A DNA stretch of 64,000 bases from Heliopora coerulea. Its lineage: Eukaryota > Cnidaria > Anthozoa > Scleralcyonacea > Helioporidae. A model generated the notes under the pieces. That model made no database searches. It saw only the letters and a program-made list of their open reading frames with translations, and was not told the DNA's origin. Positions within the stretch are counted from its first letter, which is position 1, and the number at the start of each line of letters is the position of its first letter. The DNA is taken from NCBI GenBank assembly GCA_030142905.1, contig JASJOG010000077.1, positions 248,001 to 312,000 on the forward strand, read 5' to 3'. Shown piece after piece: positions 33,021 through 46,200 of this stretch. Made by a program: the position numbers and the translations under genes.

Positions 33021-36000
33021 TTCTGAATTTGAAAAAGATACTTATATATACTGTACCACTTCGATACAAAGTGATCTGAAAATTCCGAACTAAGATAGAA
33101 ATTATGGTGTGTTTTCTGCGTGGCGACCATAGCCACAATAACAATGACTTGAGGGCTGTGGAAACAGCAGGTACATGAGTTTTCGGATACCCATTTTTGT
33201 ACTGTGGGTGTGCATCATAAGGATATCCACCAAATTCAGCCCAACTGATAGCTGTCATCATGTACAACTTTTCGTTTTTTTAATTATTTGACATTAGGGA
33301 CACAGGAAAGTGGGACAGCCGCAGTTTTCGAACTCCTCCAGAGCTCCTACAAGGACTAATAATAAAGAAGATTTAAATGATAATGAAGGCTTACTTCTAC
33401 ATAATATGTCCGTCAAACTACTTCTTGAAACTCATGCATTTAAAGTTATCCAGATTATCCAATATCAATGACATGTCGTAAGGGAAAAAACGCACCCTGC
33501 GATTCAAGATAAATATTTTATACGACTTTTACAACATTGATGAAACATTTTAAATTTGCTTGAATTTATAAATAATTATAGCAATATGTGAATATATGTA
33601 CATTGTATTATATAATTCTGCTAATGTTGCAACCTGGAAGTAGTAGTGCCAATCGCGCGCACAGGTGGCAAGCTGGATTAAAAAATGTTGCCATTGGAAA
33701 TTAAGTTGTCAAAGCTGTTTGTGAAACACTACCGAAATTTCACAAGGAAAAACATCATGGTCCTGGAGTTGAGCGCACCACCCTGGCTATAGAATCTAGT
33801 GCTGTGCTCTCTGCAGAGCAATAAAACGTGTTGCTCGAAGTAACGCGGTCATTTGTGTAGACACTCGTTTTAGACGTGAGCGAAACCATCAACATCTAGC
33901 TATAAACAGAGGCTACTTACGGTCACCCAAGACACTGATTCATATAAACTTTCACCGAAATTTTGTTGATAACGTACGACTTTTTAATTTTTTTTATTTC
34001 CGTTTTTATTTTTATTTAACGTTCATCTCAATAATTTCGTTTGTTTGAATGTGAGTACAGAATACAGGAAAAATTACGGTAAGCCGACAGTTTTGTTTTT
34101 AGTATTGTTCAACAGTTTATTTATTACGGTTTGGCCGCAAAGTTGCATCAACTCTGTCCCGGTGAGGTAAAACTTCTATTAATTTACTGGTAATGCCAGA
34201 CGATTTTACTCTGGTTGACGTGAGACGATTTTTCTCGTCAGGGCGAGAGCTCCCGCAGACAAAGTTTTAATCCAGGTGTTCATTATCAGTCATGTAATTC
34301 AGGAACCTTTTTGCGAAATAAAGTCACTTCTGATCAGGCGCTCTACCTGTTGTGTCAAATTTTCGAGAACGCTTTGTTTTTTTTATATTCTAACTAAAAA
34401 TTGCAATAATTTGGAAAGAACACACGATGCATTTCACTTAGGAGTAAAGAAAGAAATATTCAGCTGTCGATGTTTCATCCTGATAACGTTATGATTTTAC
34501 TGTCTTTCTTCCAAAATTATTGAAGCATCTTAAATTGTTATCGTTTTTCCTTACCAATTGTTTGTTTTTAGTTGCCCCACATTTTCAACAAGACACCTGT
34601 TTCGACGAATGCACAGGTTCTTGTATAAATCTTGAAATGATTACCTTCAAGAACCAATTCAACAACATTGTGCTGAGATTAACGATATATTTTATGCATG
34701 TGGGAGCTTGGATATATCAAGGATGGTAGATGAACGTTGATCAAGCTCATACTTCAGAAAAACAATTTCAGAACGCCAGACAGGGATCGAACCGGCAACC
34801 TGAGCTACCGATGAACTTGTTGAGCATTCATGTTTCATCCGTTGTGTTGAAATCATTGGATCCAGTATCACTGTTCCCTTCTAAAAAGGATTGTTGAAGA
34901 AATTCTCCACAGAACAATCAGGAGAACTTTTCCGTCTCTGGCTCATGAACTGGGGACTGTATCTTTCTTTTATCGTTTATTTCGCTAAATTCACATTCTA
35001 TAAATTACAATCCTTATCGTTGTATGATTTGACTGTTCCATGTCTCTATCCGAGCGAGAACTAACTCTCTAGTTCCATTTACATGTATTTATCGTTGATA
35101 CTACCTCTCATTTCGCGTTTCCTATGCGTAAAACGCTAATTAAACAATTAACTAGACTTAACAAAACATCCGAACGTGATGACATATCTTAACCATGCCA
35201 TAAGAAAGTCTGCGAAATTACTTAATGTTAATGCATGCAATCATAGCTTTCTTAACAACGATCTCTCCAGCTTTGTAGTGTAAAAATAGCTACAAGATCT
35301 ATATTGGAGACACTTTTCATGCGAGTGGAAGTTTGGGAAAAGGAAAAATTGTGGTTCTGTTTCAAGTTTTTCTACCATAACCCAAGGGTATTCCCGATAG
35401 TTTTGCTCTGTGGAAAATGCCATTGAAATAAACTCTGCATTCAGGACAGTAGACCGGAATAATGGTACTGGGACTAGAAATACGTTGTGATCGATGAAGA
35501 AAACTTGGCAAGGAGATGGTTGTGAATCACTATGAAGCAAATTTTCTTAAATTTAGTGTCTTACTGTAACACAAAGATAGCTAGCCTTGATACTAATTTG
35601 CAGAAATTCATTATTGTTTAGATCGATTTTGAATGTGTTTCTCGACATTAACTACTTAACAAATAGGAAATTGCTGGAGTGTCTGTGCTATGATAGAAAC
35701 ATGAACGACGTCTTTTCAACCGGAAAATGCCTAGTGGAAGTTGTCAGGTATTTTTCCGGTTGAATGTTTCAATCGCATAACAGAGACACGAAATGTAATT
35801 TTCTATTTCTTTTATAAAATAACCAAGGCTTTTTCAAGTTTTCGTGACGTCATCCATGTCTCTGTACTCAAGTACAAAATGAAATGACGTCAGCCGTGTC
35901 TCTGCACTCCGAGAGAAATTAAGGATCGTGTAATCTGAGTGTGCGTAGAACTCGTCTAGTTTTATAATTGCTGATTCAATACGAACACACGTGCGTTAGC

Positions 36001-37086
36001 ATTGAAAACGAAGATTATCCATAATTTTTTTTTCATTAACAAAAAACCATGCATGCTGTCTGCTATCGTTCATGCTATGTAATAAAACAATTAAACAACT
36101 CGCTCACATTTTCTACAGGCGATAGTAAAGTTGGGCTGCTTATCGAAAACTCGGGCTTATTGTTTAATTGTTAACTATTTTAGTTTCTGTTACGTTAGCT
36201 TAGCTTAATTTGGTTAGTGGATTGCTTAGGTTGTTGAATTTAAGTTAAAGTTATCGTTTTATGAAGTAAACACTAATGTGTGCAACTGCTAACCCGTGCT
36301 TCAGTCGTACCCTCTATATTCGACACTCATCTTGGTGTACCTCGATAGGTACAGGGTATGCGAGAGTGAAGTCGTTGTGACCGTGTTCAAAGAACTTTAA
36401 CCATTTAAGGTACAGCTTTCTGTATACAGCAACATCAAGAACAAATAAACAAATGGTAGAACAAATTGAAAACAATGAAAGAACAATGAACAAAAGAAAA
36501 CAAAATCAACCTTTAAAGAGTTAACAAAGAATCTAATTAACTGCTATTGTATTTGGTACCAACATGGCCATTTTATCTTTGTCTTTTGATTCTCAAAGGG
36601 TTGCTAGTTAATCATCATGACCATATCAAAGACATTTGTGAAGCGTTCTCTGACCAAGTTATTTTAATGCAAGCTTTCGCCTACCAGAACTTTAGCCTTT
36701 GATAGACAACAAATAATGAAAAACATCAAGTGGTTGAAATATGTAAATATGTATGGTGACTTAGTAGACCTAAAATGCTTAGACATAGCTACAATAACAA
36801 AAAATGATGCATGCGTTTCGTTACGACAATGTTATTAGCGGTAGCATTGTTTGTTGATTGCGGTGTCTTTGTGTTCGTGTTTTTCATTATTTCTTGCCCG
36901 GCAAAGGCCACAGTTCTGGTAGCCAAAAGTTCGCATTAAACTAATTTGGTCAGAGAACGCTTCTCAATTATCTTTAATATGTTTTTACCTGACCGCACTT
37001 CCTCTATATAATATTTACGTCACGACCATATTCGACATTTTAAACTGGTATACATTCAGAAGTTTCTCATAATGAAATCCTCGAAG
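33021..37086. other. Duplicated upstream region of the channel copy; no gene seen
   Basis: About 33.0-35.5 kb is a diverged copy of about 51.0-54.5 kb. Matching blocks are 33040-33260 with 51060-51340, 34120-34420 with 53770-53920, and 35320-35420 with 54365-54480. A TCGTCTGGCG-type repeat lies at 34165-34275 and a SINE remnant near 34770-34820. No conserved open frame was found in either copy, so the blocks are probably flanking or regulatory DNA and not exons. Confidence 0.5.
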
Positions 37087-37092
37087 TTTATT
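37087..37092 (-). terminator. Polyadenylation signal AATAAA
   Basis: AATAAA on the minus strand, about 24 bases after the TAG of the DEG/ENaC gene. The matching place in the decayed copy has none. Confidence 0.7.
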
Positions 37093-37115
37093 CCATCAAA
37101 AAGGCTGACGTCCAT

Positions 37116-37271
37116 CTACTGTGGTACCACTTTCGTTTTCTGATGTTTTATTTTCTTTACGATTTTCGTCGCGATGAGCAAAAACAATTCAATTACTTCA
37201 AAACACGTGATCACAGATATGCCAATCCACAATCCCAGCTGACCTCCAATATCAGCTAAAAGGTTCACGCT
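37116..37271 (-). CDS. Exon 13: second transmembrane segment and C-terminus
   Basis: Acceptor gaatcttttag. Reads [20 protein letters not shown] and continues hydrophobic through [13 protein letters not shown]. It then has a basic tail ending KVVPQ and [13 protein letters not shown] carries the family's TM2 and selectivity-filter signature. Confidence 0.93.
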   Translation of the reverse strand, partial: SVNLLADIGGQLGLWIGISVITCFEVIELFLLIATKIVKKIKHQKTKVVPQ

Positions 37272-40200
37272 CTAAAAGATTCAATCGTATCCCACATGTT
37301 AGAATGCATCGTGATATTTTCTGAACTATTCTCCCGTCGAGATTTCCGCAACAAACCGCTGAGAACGGTAAAATGTTATTGTGGGCTGAAGTCCTGCTAG
37401 CATGCACATGGTTCTAGCGGTTCCTCACGCAAACCTATGCAGATGAGATAGCTCGTAAACTGGGATTTTTCGTCGATTGCATAAAATATAAATTAAATAT
37501 GACATGCTAAAACAAGTGCGCTTTAGCCATATCACTGTTCTGCTTAACCTACCCCATATGCAAGCTCTTCTTCGATGGTTTGGTAGTCCATTTCGGTAAA
37601 GAAGACATTAAGGAGCACCCGATTTTCGGCCCTGAAATTGGAATAGAATATTTTTGCGCTATCATTAAAATCTTGGTACTGAAGCGAAGTATAAGAGTAG
37701 TGTCCAGCATATTGCAAGGAACAAAGGCATGACAAATTCGTAACTTTTAAGAATAATTTAAGGAACAGTGACGAGCTGTTCCTTAATAACTTATTCTTAA
37801 AAGTTACGAATTTGTCATGCCTTCATCCCGTGCAATATGCTGGACACTACTCTTTATACTTCGCTTGCGTTATCATTAAGTATCGTTCCCGATATATGAG
37901 ACGGCAAGATATAATGAGGGCATCAAAATTAACGTGTAATGAGACGCTAGAAAGCAAGTCGACTCTATAAGTCGACTTTTTATCCCAATTCTATTCAAGA
38001 TGTAATTGAAAATTTGAAGCAGGCGCTTCCGAGTTTTGCAGACAGCTGCCGTCGTCAATTAACGATGGGAAGTTGAGACAGTGATTTAACATTTTCTTGA
38101 AGTTTGCAAAATATTTTTGAATCAAGAAAAGACAAAAAAGACGCAAATTTTTGTTCCTGAAAATGTAGCCCCATAAAATTTTGCGCCCTGGGGAAGCTCC
38201 CCCGTATCCACCTCCGCTTGGTACGGCTCTGTGTAATGGTACAAGTAAAGGCAGCGTCTTGTTGACTGCAATGTTTTACTTCCGTTAAGTTCTGTGATCT
38301 CTACCATTCCTTCAATGTTGACATAATGCATGTCGAAGAGTGACCTCGCTTACACCAAATTACTACAAAAAAGTTGAACCTTCTTAGTCAGAAACACTGG
38401 ACACAATATAACTTTAGAGGTCTCCGTACAATCTGAACGTTTCAAGAACAGTATTACAGTATGTCGGGTGAACTAAACATTATCATCCCATGTTTTCATC
38501 TCTGTAAAACTTGCCTTGTAACAGTATGTAAAAAATTGAATCAAAATGAATTTTGGAACATCAAATAACCTAGGTCTGTTAAGTGATGAAGAAAGCGTGA
38601 GATAAAGACAACAAGCAAACATATATTAAATTTAAGAAAATAAAGTAAGAACTAAGACTCCTGATTGACATTTCTTCAAGAATAACGCGTTGCGTGTCGA
38701 TAGTAATCGAACGATTTAGAGTAAATGTAAATGTTGGAGAAAAAATGTGATGATTTTAATTGTTCATTAGGTAAATACTCACACATCTAAGAAGTTTGCC
38801 CCACTGTTTTCTAGGTAATGCTAAATGTGTTTTAAGAGAAATACAGAAGTTAATAAGTTAGTTTATGAGGAGAATTTAAGAACTAGCTGGTGACTTTCTA
38901 GGTTATAGAAATGCTATGATCCAAATATGCCAGCTGTTGCGAGACCCAGCTCCTTGGCGGATGTTTTACGGAGTTTTGAAAGAGAAGTGACACCCCAGGT
39001 ATTTCGATCTCAGAGTAAGAACGCACACACGAACGCGGTATCACACACGTATACCAAAAAATATAATAAATGAAAAACAAAAAAAAAACCCAACAAAAAA
39101 CCATTAACCACAAAAGCAAAAAAAGAAAAAACAAACTAACTTCATAAAAGCCCGACACATCTGGACAAGAAAAACTTCATATTTTGGTTCAGTATTTTTC
39201 ACCGAGTGTAATTGTCCAAGTAACTATTGTGAATAGTTCATCTATAATATACTTATAACTTACTTTGTAAGCCTTTGATGGCCATTGTGATGTACTTATT
39301 GTCTTTTGAATAAGTTCTTCCCTACACCCAAGACATGACATGTCATCAGTAATACTTGGTCGCAAGATTAGAAATGTTATCGCAATTGTAATAGTTTCAA
39401 TTCTTGTACGTTTGTAAAACCAAGCACGTTGGAAATTCCTTGAACAATTATGACCATCGTGAGAATTAACTAAGGAAGTTTTTTGGCGAATATTTCGAAT
39501 CTGTATGTAATATCTAAGTGTTTATATATGTGGAAATAAGAGAATTAGGTGACTTTCATGACCATGGTAACGAGAGAGAATAAGAAACTAGCAGTTCACG
39601 CAACGAGTTTATTTTGCGTACATAATATATGGTCTTGAGAGAGACAATTTTGCTGTTTTCATCGTCAATTAAGGGCAAGATATTTGACTAAACGTTTCTT
39701 AATGATGGAAGTAACATATCTTAGGTTTTCTAAATAGAATTCTTTTGCTGGAGTTGACTTCTTGGCTGGCCGTTTTCTTTAATTCATCTTGATCATCCTT
39801 ATAGCTATTCATTTTATTAAGTATACATTGTTATTAACTCAGTTCCCACCCTTGCTCGTCAAAGTGGGAACTGGTCTTAGGTTACTACAGTTCAAACTCA
39901 ATACCATTTGAACCTTAACTGACTGGGTATAAAGATACATGCATGTGACCGATTAACGAGCTCTTATTGGATAGTTTGTTTATTGAAATCTTAATAAGAT
40001 TTTAAATTATAACCACCATACTTACTCGCATGGTTGAACACATCTTGACATACAAGGTAGTTTTTCCTCGTTGAAGCTGTTGTATACACGCTGGACACAA
40101 ATGTCTAAAATTTTAACAGATTTAGTTATAAAATAACATCTCTAAAGAACGTCTATAGTGATTAGACAAAATATAAGTTTATTCGACTCAACAAAAATAC

Positions 40201-43200
40201 CGAAAAGCTCACACCATCAAATACCTTAAACTGCGGATTATGAGCCCCCTTTTTATTCCAGTTATGAGCACCCCCGGATATAAGCCCCCCTAAAAATAAA
40301 CGTTTATCCATCCGATCCCCCTTACTAGTAATGTGTTCTTACGGACTTTTGGGCTTTGGAGGGAAAGCTCAGGTATACGGTCAACGCTATATAGAATACG
40401 GTAGTCTAACAGTTTACTCAGTATATCAGAGACTGGCTATGCCGGTGTGGGATTATTTAGTTCAATGTTTTAAGTGTGAGTGAGACAATACAAGTTGTGT
40501 TGACAGCAGATACCTGATCTGTTGACATGCAGGTATTTGTGACGCAAATGGGAAATACCAGTATACCGTATAGTTGGCAAAAACCGGCGAGTAAAAAAAA
40601 AAGACCGTTCTCAATATTAAGCGAGCGAGAAATATAGAAATAATAAGTAGAAAAATAACTTTATTACTATAACATCAAACATTAATGTAACTGTTCAATG
40701 TCTTACTGCAGTATCGTGTTTAAAAGTGTAAGACAGTTACAAGTGAGCAAGCATACTGGTAGTATCTTTTCAAAATGTTTCAACCAATGCAACATACATG
40801 TAAACTATATGTTACATTGTTCACTCTGCATGTGAACCAGACTGGCAATAAAACTGATTAAATATCCGTCAAAATGATTTCCAAGCAGGAAGTCTGAATT
40901 TCCATTTTGTTTAGTTATTATTTACATTCGGGTTGTTATATTTGTTTTTTTAGAAAATTGAAATATGTTTTTGTTGATTTATTGTGAAATTTAAGTGCTT
41001 GATTAATTAAAAACCAGTAAATGAAAAACGTACATTGATAATGCCGTATGTTATCCCCAACTTATTTCTTAGTAGTTCATTCCTAAACGGTTTTTTAACG
41101 CCGCTTATAAGCCCTCCCCGAGTATAAGCCCCGGAATATAAGCCCACCGAATATAAGCCCCCCATGTGTAAACCCATGCAAAACCCCTCACGAAATTGTA
41201 TAAGCCCAGGGCATATAATCCGCAGTTTACGGTACACCATCACACATACCATCACATGCGTTATTGTTTCTGTTTGTTGCCTTGTTTGTTATTCTTATTG
41301 TAGCTAGTATTATTGCAGGTCATCATTACAAATGTAGTTTATAGAAAATTTGTTCGTTCATAAGCAAACTCACTAAGTGTTTGATCTAGTGGATTGCACG
41401 CAGGTTTTCCTGTTGGGTAGAAATATTCAGCACAGCCACATGTTTCCATCTGAGAGCGACCCAGACAAGAGTTCAAACAAGCCTAAAGTATAGCAAAACA
41501 CCCTTACTGCGTTAGTCATTCTTTACTTAAAACACGCAACCAACAAGTGATTTTCAGCTGCGAAACGTAAGAACGCAAAAATAACAAACACTTGATTGAG
41601 CTAATGTTAAATCTTCGATAATTATATGTTAATTTGAATTCGATATCAGTTAGATAAAAATAAAATTTTACGATATTATTAAGACGATTTTCTGAATCTC
41701 ATTTTCTTGCGTCCATCTCAGTTCTACCAGTTGAGATAATGTTTTTATGTATCCTTTAGGAAATTAAGTATATTTGATGTTGATGGATGTGGCAATGGCA
41801 TCGCTGTAGCTGTTCCTTCTACTGTTACTGGTGCTGTTACTGTTTTTATTCTTGCTGTTATTGTTGCTGCTAGCAAAATGCTGATGCTACTAGCTTTCAA
41901 AACGCCAAAACATTTTACGTACAATCTTCCATCGCTGGACGTATCGGTATACCTAGTCTCCGTTCACTTTTTCCTGTTTACATGATAGAGTATCTTACTT
42001 CTTAGCACGTCAGTCCATCGAGATATCTACGGAGTAAAGTTTTAGGCCTGACCCTTAGCTTCTGACCTGTGTTCTAGTTTTCCAGTCAACTTGAGATCGA
42101 CCACTTAAATTCCATGATTGATCTAAGTGCCACGTGGGAACGATTATCTTGCCTTCCTGGTAAATCTTCGGGCTAGGTAGTTTGCATTTATGACTTTTCC
42201 AGTTTTCTTTTGGAATATTTTCTATCGCTATTGGCCCCACTCGGTCCACCAGTTTTCGTTCTGAATATTAACAATCTTGTTGCATAACACTCCAAATGTT
42301 GAGGATTTTCTTGCGAGCCTCCTTTATTTGATAGAAAGGAGCCATGTACCAGCTCACCGTTTCACGGCGTTGCTAATCTTTTTGCATGCACTTTGAACGC
42401 AGTGCTGTCAATTGACCTCTGTTGTTGCCCTTGCGCTGACTGAGCTGCAGCGCCACCATTGCGATTGCGTGCTAACTCTGATCACTTCTGGAGAAGTGGA
42501 TGTCAACTCAGTAATCCCTCACACTTTTTAGTCATTTAACGTAATTTACTGGGTAATGGAAATGACATGAGTTTGGTGGATAGTCGTTACAGTTGTTTGG
42601 GATGAGTACAAAACCTTTTGACCGGCCTTGCTGTTGTTTCTGCTCGCTGTTTCAGTTGATATAATTATTATAGTAATTATAATTATTATAATTGTTGTAA
42701 TTATGATATTATAGTTACTTTAATTATTACAATAATAATTATTATCATCGTTAGTATTATTATAATTACTGTTATAATTATCGTCGCAATTCTACTAGTT
42801 ATTATAAATATAATTGTAGACATTACTTTTCGAACAGTTGATATAATTAAAACATTCCATTGTTTTTAAATCATAATCATACTTCCAATTGTTATTGTAA
42901 GTACAGTTTCAATAATGGTCGTTATCGTAATTATTGTTATTATTATTATGATTATCATGCTCATTATTATTGTTATTATTTGTCCATGGCGAATTGTTCA
43001 GTTCTAGTCTAGAAATTTTTAAGGGATATATAATTGTTAAGATAATTAGGTTACGATACTGCGATACTCAGACTACAGAAAACGAAAAATTGCTAAACAC
43101 CATGACATTCTGTGAAACAACTATGGAAGTGAGATAAGTAAACCAGAAATACCTTGAATTTTTCAGGGGAAAATCACTCTCCAGCCTTGTTTGATTACCT

Positions 43201-46200
43201 CATCCACACTTTCCATGAGCACTCAGATTGGAACGATCTCAGTACAGAATTTCGAAATCCATCATTTGCCATGGACTAGTTGTTTCTTCTTCTTCTTCTT
43301 CTTCTTCTTCTTTTTCTTCTTCTTCTTCTTCTCCTTCTTCTTCTTCTTCTTATTATTATTATTACTATTATTATTATTATTACAACTCGTAACTTTAGGT
43401 CTCTAGGACTTTCCTAGCAAATTTTTCCGTCCCAATTATTATTATTGTTATTATTATCATCATTATTATAATCATTATTTTAATCATTATTTGTTATTAT
43501 TGATATTGTATGTGATGTCTATTGTGCGTTGGTAGATGACTTGGGTTTCAAAAACAATTACCTTCTGTGAGTATTGGGTGATGTTGCGATGTACCTTGTA
43601 CAGATTGTCATCGTCAGGTTTGTTGGAGGCCATGCATGATCCGTTGCCAAAGCGGTCAATCCGATGGATGAACATCTGGAAAAATCAGGAAAATGTAAGG
43701 AATTTATCATTCCCTAACTAAAATCCCTAATTATAATTACTCTAACTGATCAAGTTATACTAAAATGTTTTTATATCTATCTTTCTGTCTCCTTATCTCT
43801 GTTTACCCATTTATTCATTTATTCATGTATCCATCAATTTATTTATGTAGTTATTTGTTTGTTTGTTTGTTTATTTATTTAATAACAGAAACCTATCCGA
43901 TAAACTGATTTTCAGAGGGTTGTGCTTGGGAAGAATTGAATTACAAAACTCCATATAATATTGGAAAGCTCATTAAGTAGCTTGCTAGTTAACTTTGTAC
44001 AATACAAAAGTGGTAAAATCGAATCTATAATTATACAGAAATATTATTTATTAATTTATTAATCTTTTTAAGGTAATGTTAAAATTATTTATTACCTGTG
44101 TGGGCAAAGCGTTCCAAGGAGCAGCTCCTTTATATGCGAAACATCTCTTAAGGAAATTCTGTGTTGAATTTAGTTGAGAAAGTTTTGCTTTTTAACTTCG
44201 AAGACCGTAAGCCTGAATATCACATACCTTGAACAGTCTTCATGTGTATGAAGAAACTAAGTTATTTAATGCGTTAAACATCGTTGTTAATTCTCGTTTG
44301 TCGAAGATGTACTGTAATGCATTAAATATTTTAATGAATCTGATGTCGAAATTAGCGCAAGTCACCCTTCCAATTCTCCATCTCTTTGTCTTTCTGTCTC
44401 TCTTTATGTCCTTCTTGCATAAGTTAACAGCTTTTAGATTTGCTATCTTTCACATTTAAATTTTCACGGCTTTCATGTAAAGCAAAATAATGTATTTTTG
44501 ATGAAACTACGTGATTAAATAAAGGATTCTCTCTGTCCCTCTTTGTTACTCTCTGTGTACATCTCTGTCTGTCTGTCTGTCTGTCTTTCTGCGTACATGT
44601 TTATCTGTCCTATCTGTCTCATCTGTCAATGTCTGTCTATCTGTCTATTAGTCTATTTATCTCTCCTTCTAATTCTAAATAAATTTATATAACAATTCAT
44701 GAGGAAAATACATCAGAAAATTATAACCATTTCGTATCTATATATCTGATAAAAATCCAACTCGCTTTTCACAATTTTCAGCGGCTCAGAAAACATGAGA
44801 TCTTAAATAAAGTGGTTCATTTTAGAAATCATTAAAAAAACTTGTAGTACGTTAAAAAAGACACGATTTATTGAAAGAATTTGCAATACTTTGGGATAAA
44901 GAATTTGTTCCACCATTGCCCTCAATTGCTCCCCTCTTTTAGTCGCGTCGTTGGTAGTTCTTACCTTCCTTATCCCTACGGAGGTTGCCATGCCTGGCGA
45001 TATGCTGAATCCTCCTTCAAAAGGAAAAGGCATCACTCCTTGGTTGTGAAGTTTTACACGGATACCTGCTTCAGTACTTATAGGACCGATATATTCATCT
45101 TGTTCGATGTCAAGAGTTAAGGACAATCCTGTAAAGGGTGATTGAAGATGCAAATTATTACCATTAGAAAGTTCATCTTTTCTTGGAGAAGAAGTGGGTA
45201 GTTAGTTATAGTCAAAAACTGAAGCAATCCATGCTACTGTTGATACGTAATAATTACTGGCATTACAAATAGACTGAGTCCTATAGATTAATTTTGCTAT
45301 TGAATGCTTGAGTACCTTGGTTTGGTCCAGGTTTGTTTGCGTATAGTGTCGGAAGCCTTTTATTATTGTTATCTTGTCCATAATTAAAGCTGTAACAATT
45401 TCCGTACCGAAAATTCCATCCCCACGTCCAGTATTTTGAATATGGTCTAAAAAGGGTCCACATAAAAACAAGAAAACGTTTATTTGGTAGAATATATATA
45501 TTCTCAATGCGCACGCTTTCAAGCTGTCCTCTCCGAAAAACTTTCTGAGTCACTGACGGGAATCGAACCTGTAACCTTCTAATCACCGGTGAGATTACAA
45601 GGTTACGGGTTCGATTCCCGTCAGGGACTCAGAAAGTTTTTCTGAGAGAACAGCTTGAGAGCGTGCGCATTGAGAATATAATAACCAAGCTACCACAATT
45701 ACATCAAGAATATATATGACTTGTATCGGTATAATGTTGTAATTTGTATTAATAGAATGTTATAGTTTCTTTATATGTGTAATTATACTATTAACATAAT
45801 TCACTTGAGTCTGGGTATCTTTTCCAAATAACTACATCTGGACATCAAAGACGTTGGAAAATTCGAGAGACGGCGACACCAGAACAATGGTGTATTTAAC
45901 TAATAAGTTATAAGCGCCAATTCATAATTCGAATGAAAGTCGTGGTAATACCCTTTACGAAATTTCCAAATGTTATTTCACGTGTGAAAAACTTATGGAG
46001 TTGGAATATTTTCAGAAATGAAATTTTCATTCAAACATGAAATCGCGGCTTCCACAGAAGGGCTTCCGCTTAGGTCGCACATATATGTCGAACTTGCACC
46101 TTGGCTCTCCATTTGAGTCTTGGTTACTCAATGGTTAGAGCGTCTCACCGGTCATCAGAAGGTTGCGGGTTCGATCCCCGTCTGAGGCTCAGAAATCGTT

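Noticed and set aside
33013..33267. 84-codon minus-strand open frame near pseudo-exon 1
   Set aside because: Its homologous sequence at 51060-51340 has stops and shifts in that frame; it is better explained as duplicated 5' flanking sequence.
35241..35540. 99-codon minus-strand open frame in the duplicated upstream region
   Set aside because: The matching block at 54365-54480 does not keep the frame, so it is unlikely to be a selected protein.
42055..42249. 64-codon minus-strand open frame
   Set aside because: Lies in a channel intron with no recognisable domain or splice support.
43191..43406. Phe/Leu-rich open frame
   Set aside because: TTC and ATT microsatellite, not coding.
46121..46195. 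Possible tRNA gene
   Set aside because: Box A, box B and an acceptor-like stem are present, but the anticodon arm mispairs, T33 is missing, and the sequence beyond the 3' end is shared with another copy, which indicates a SINE.
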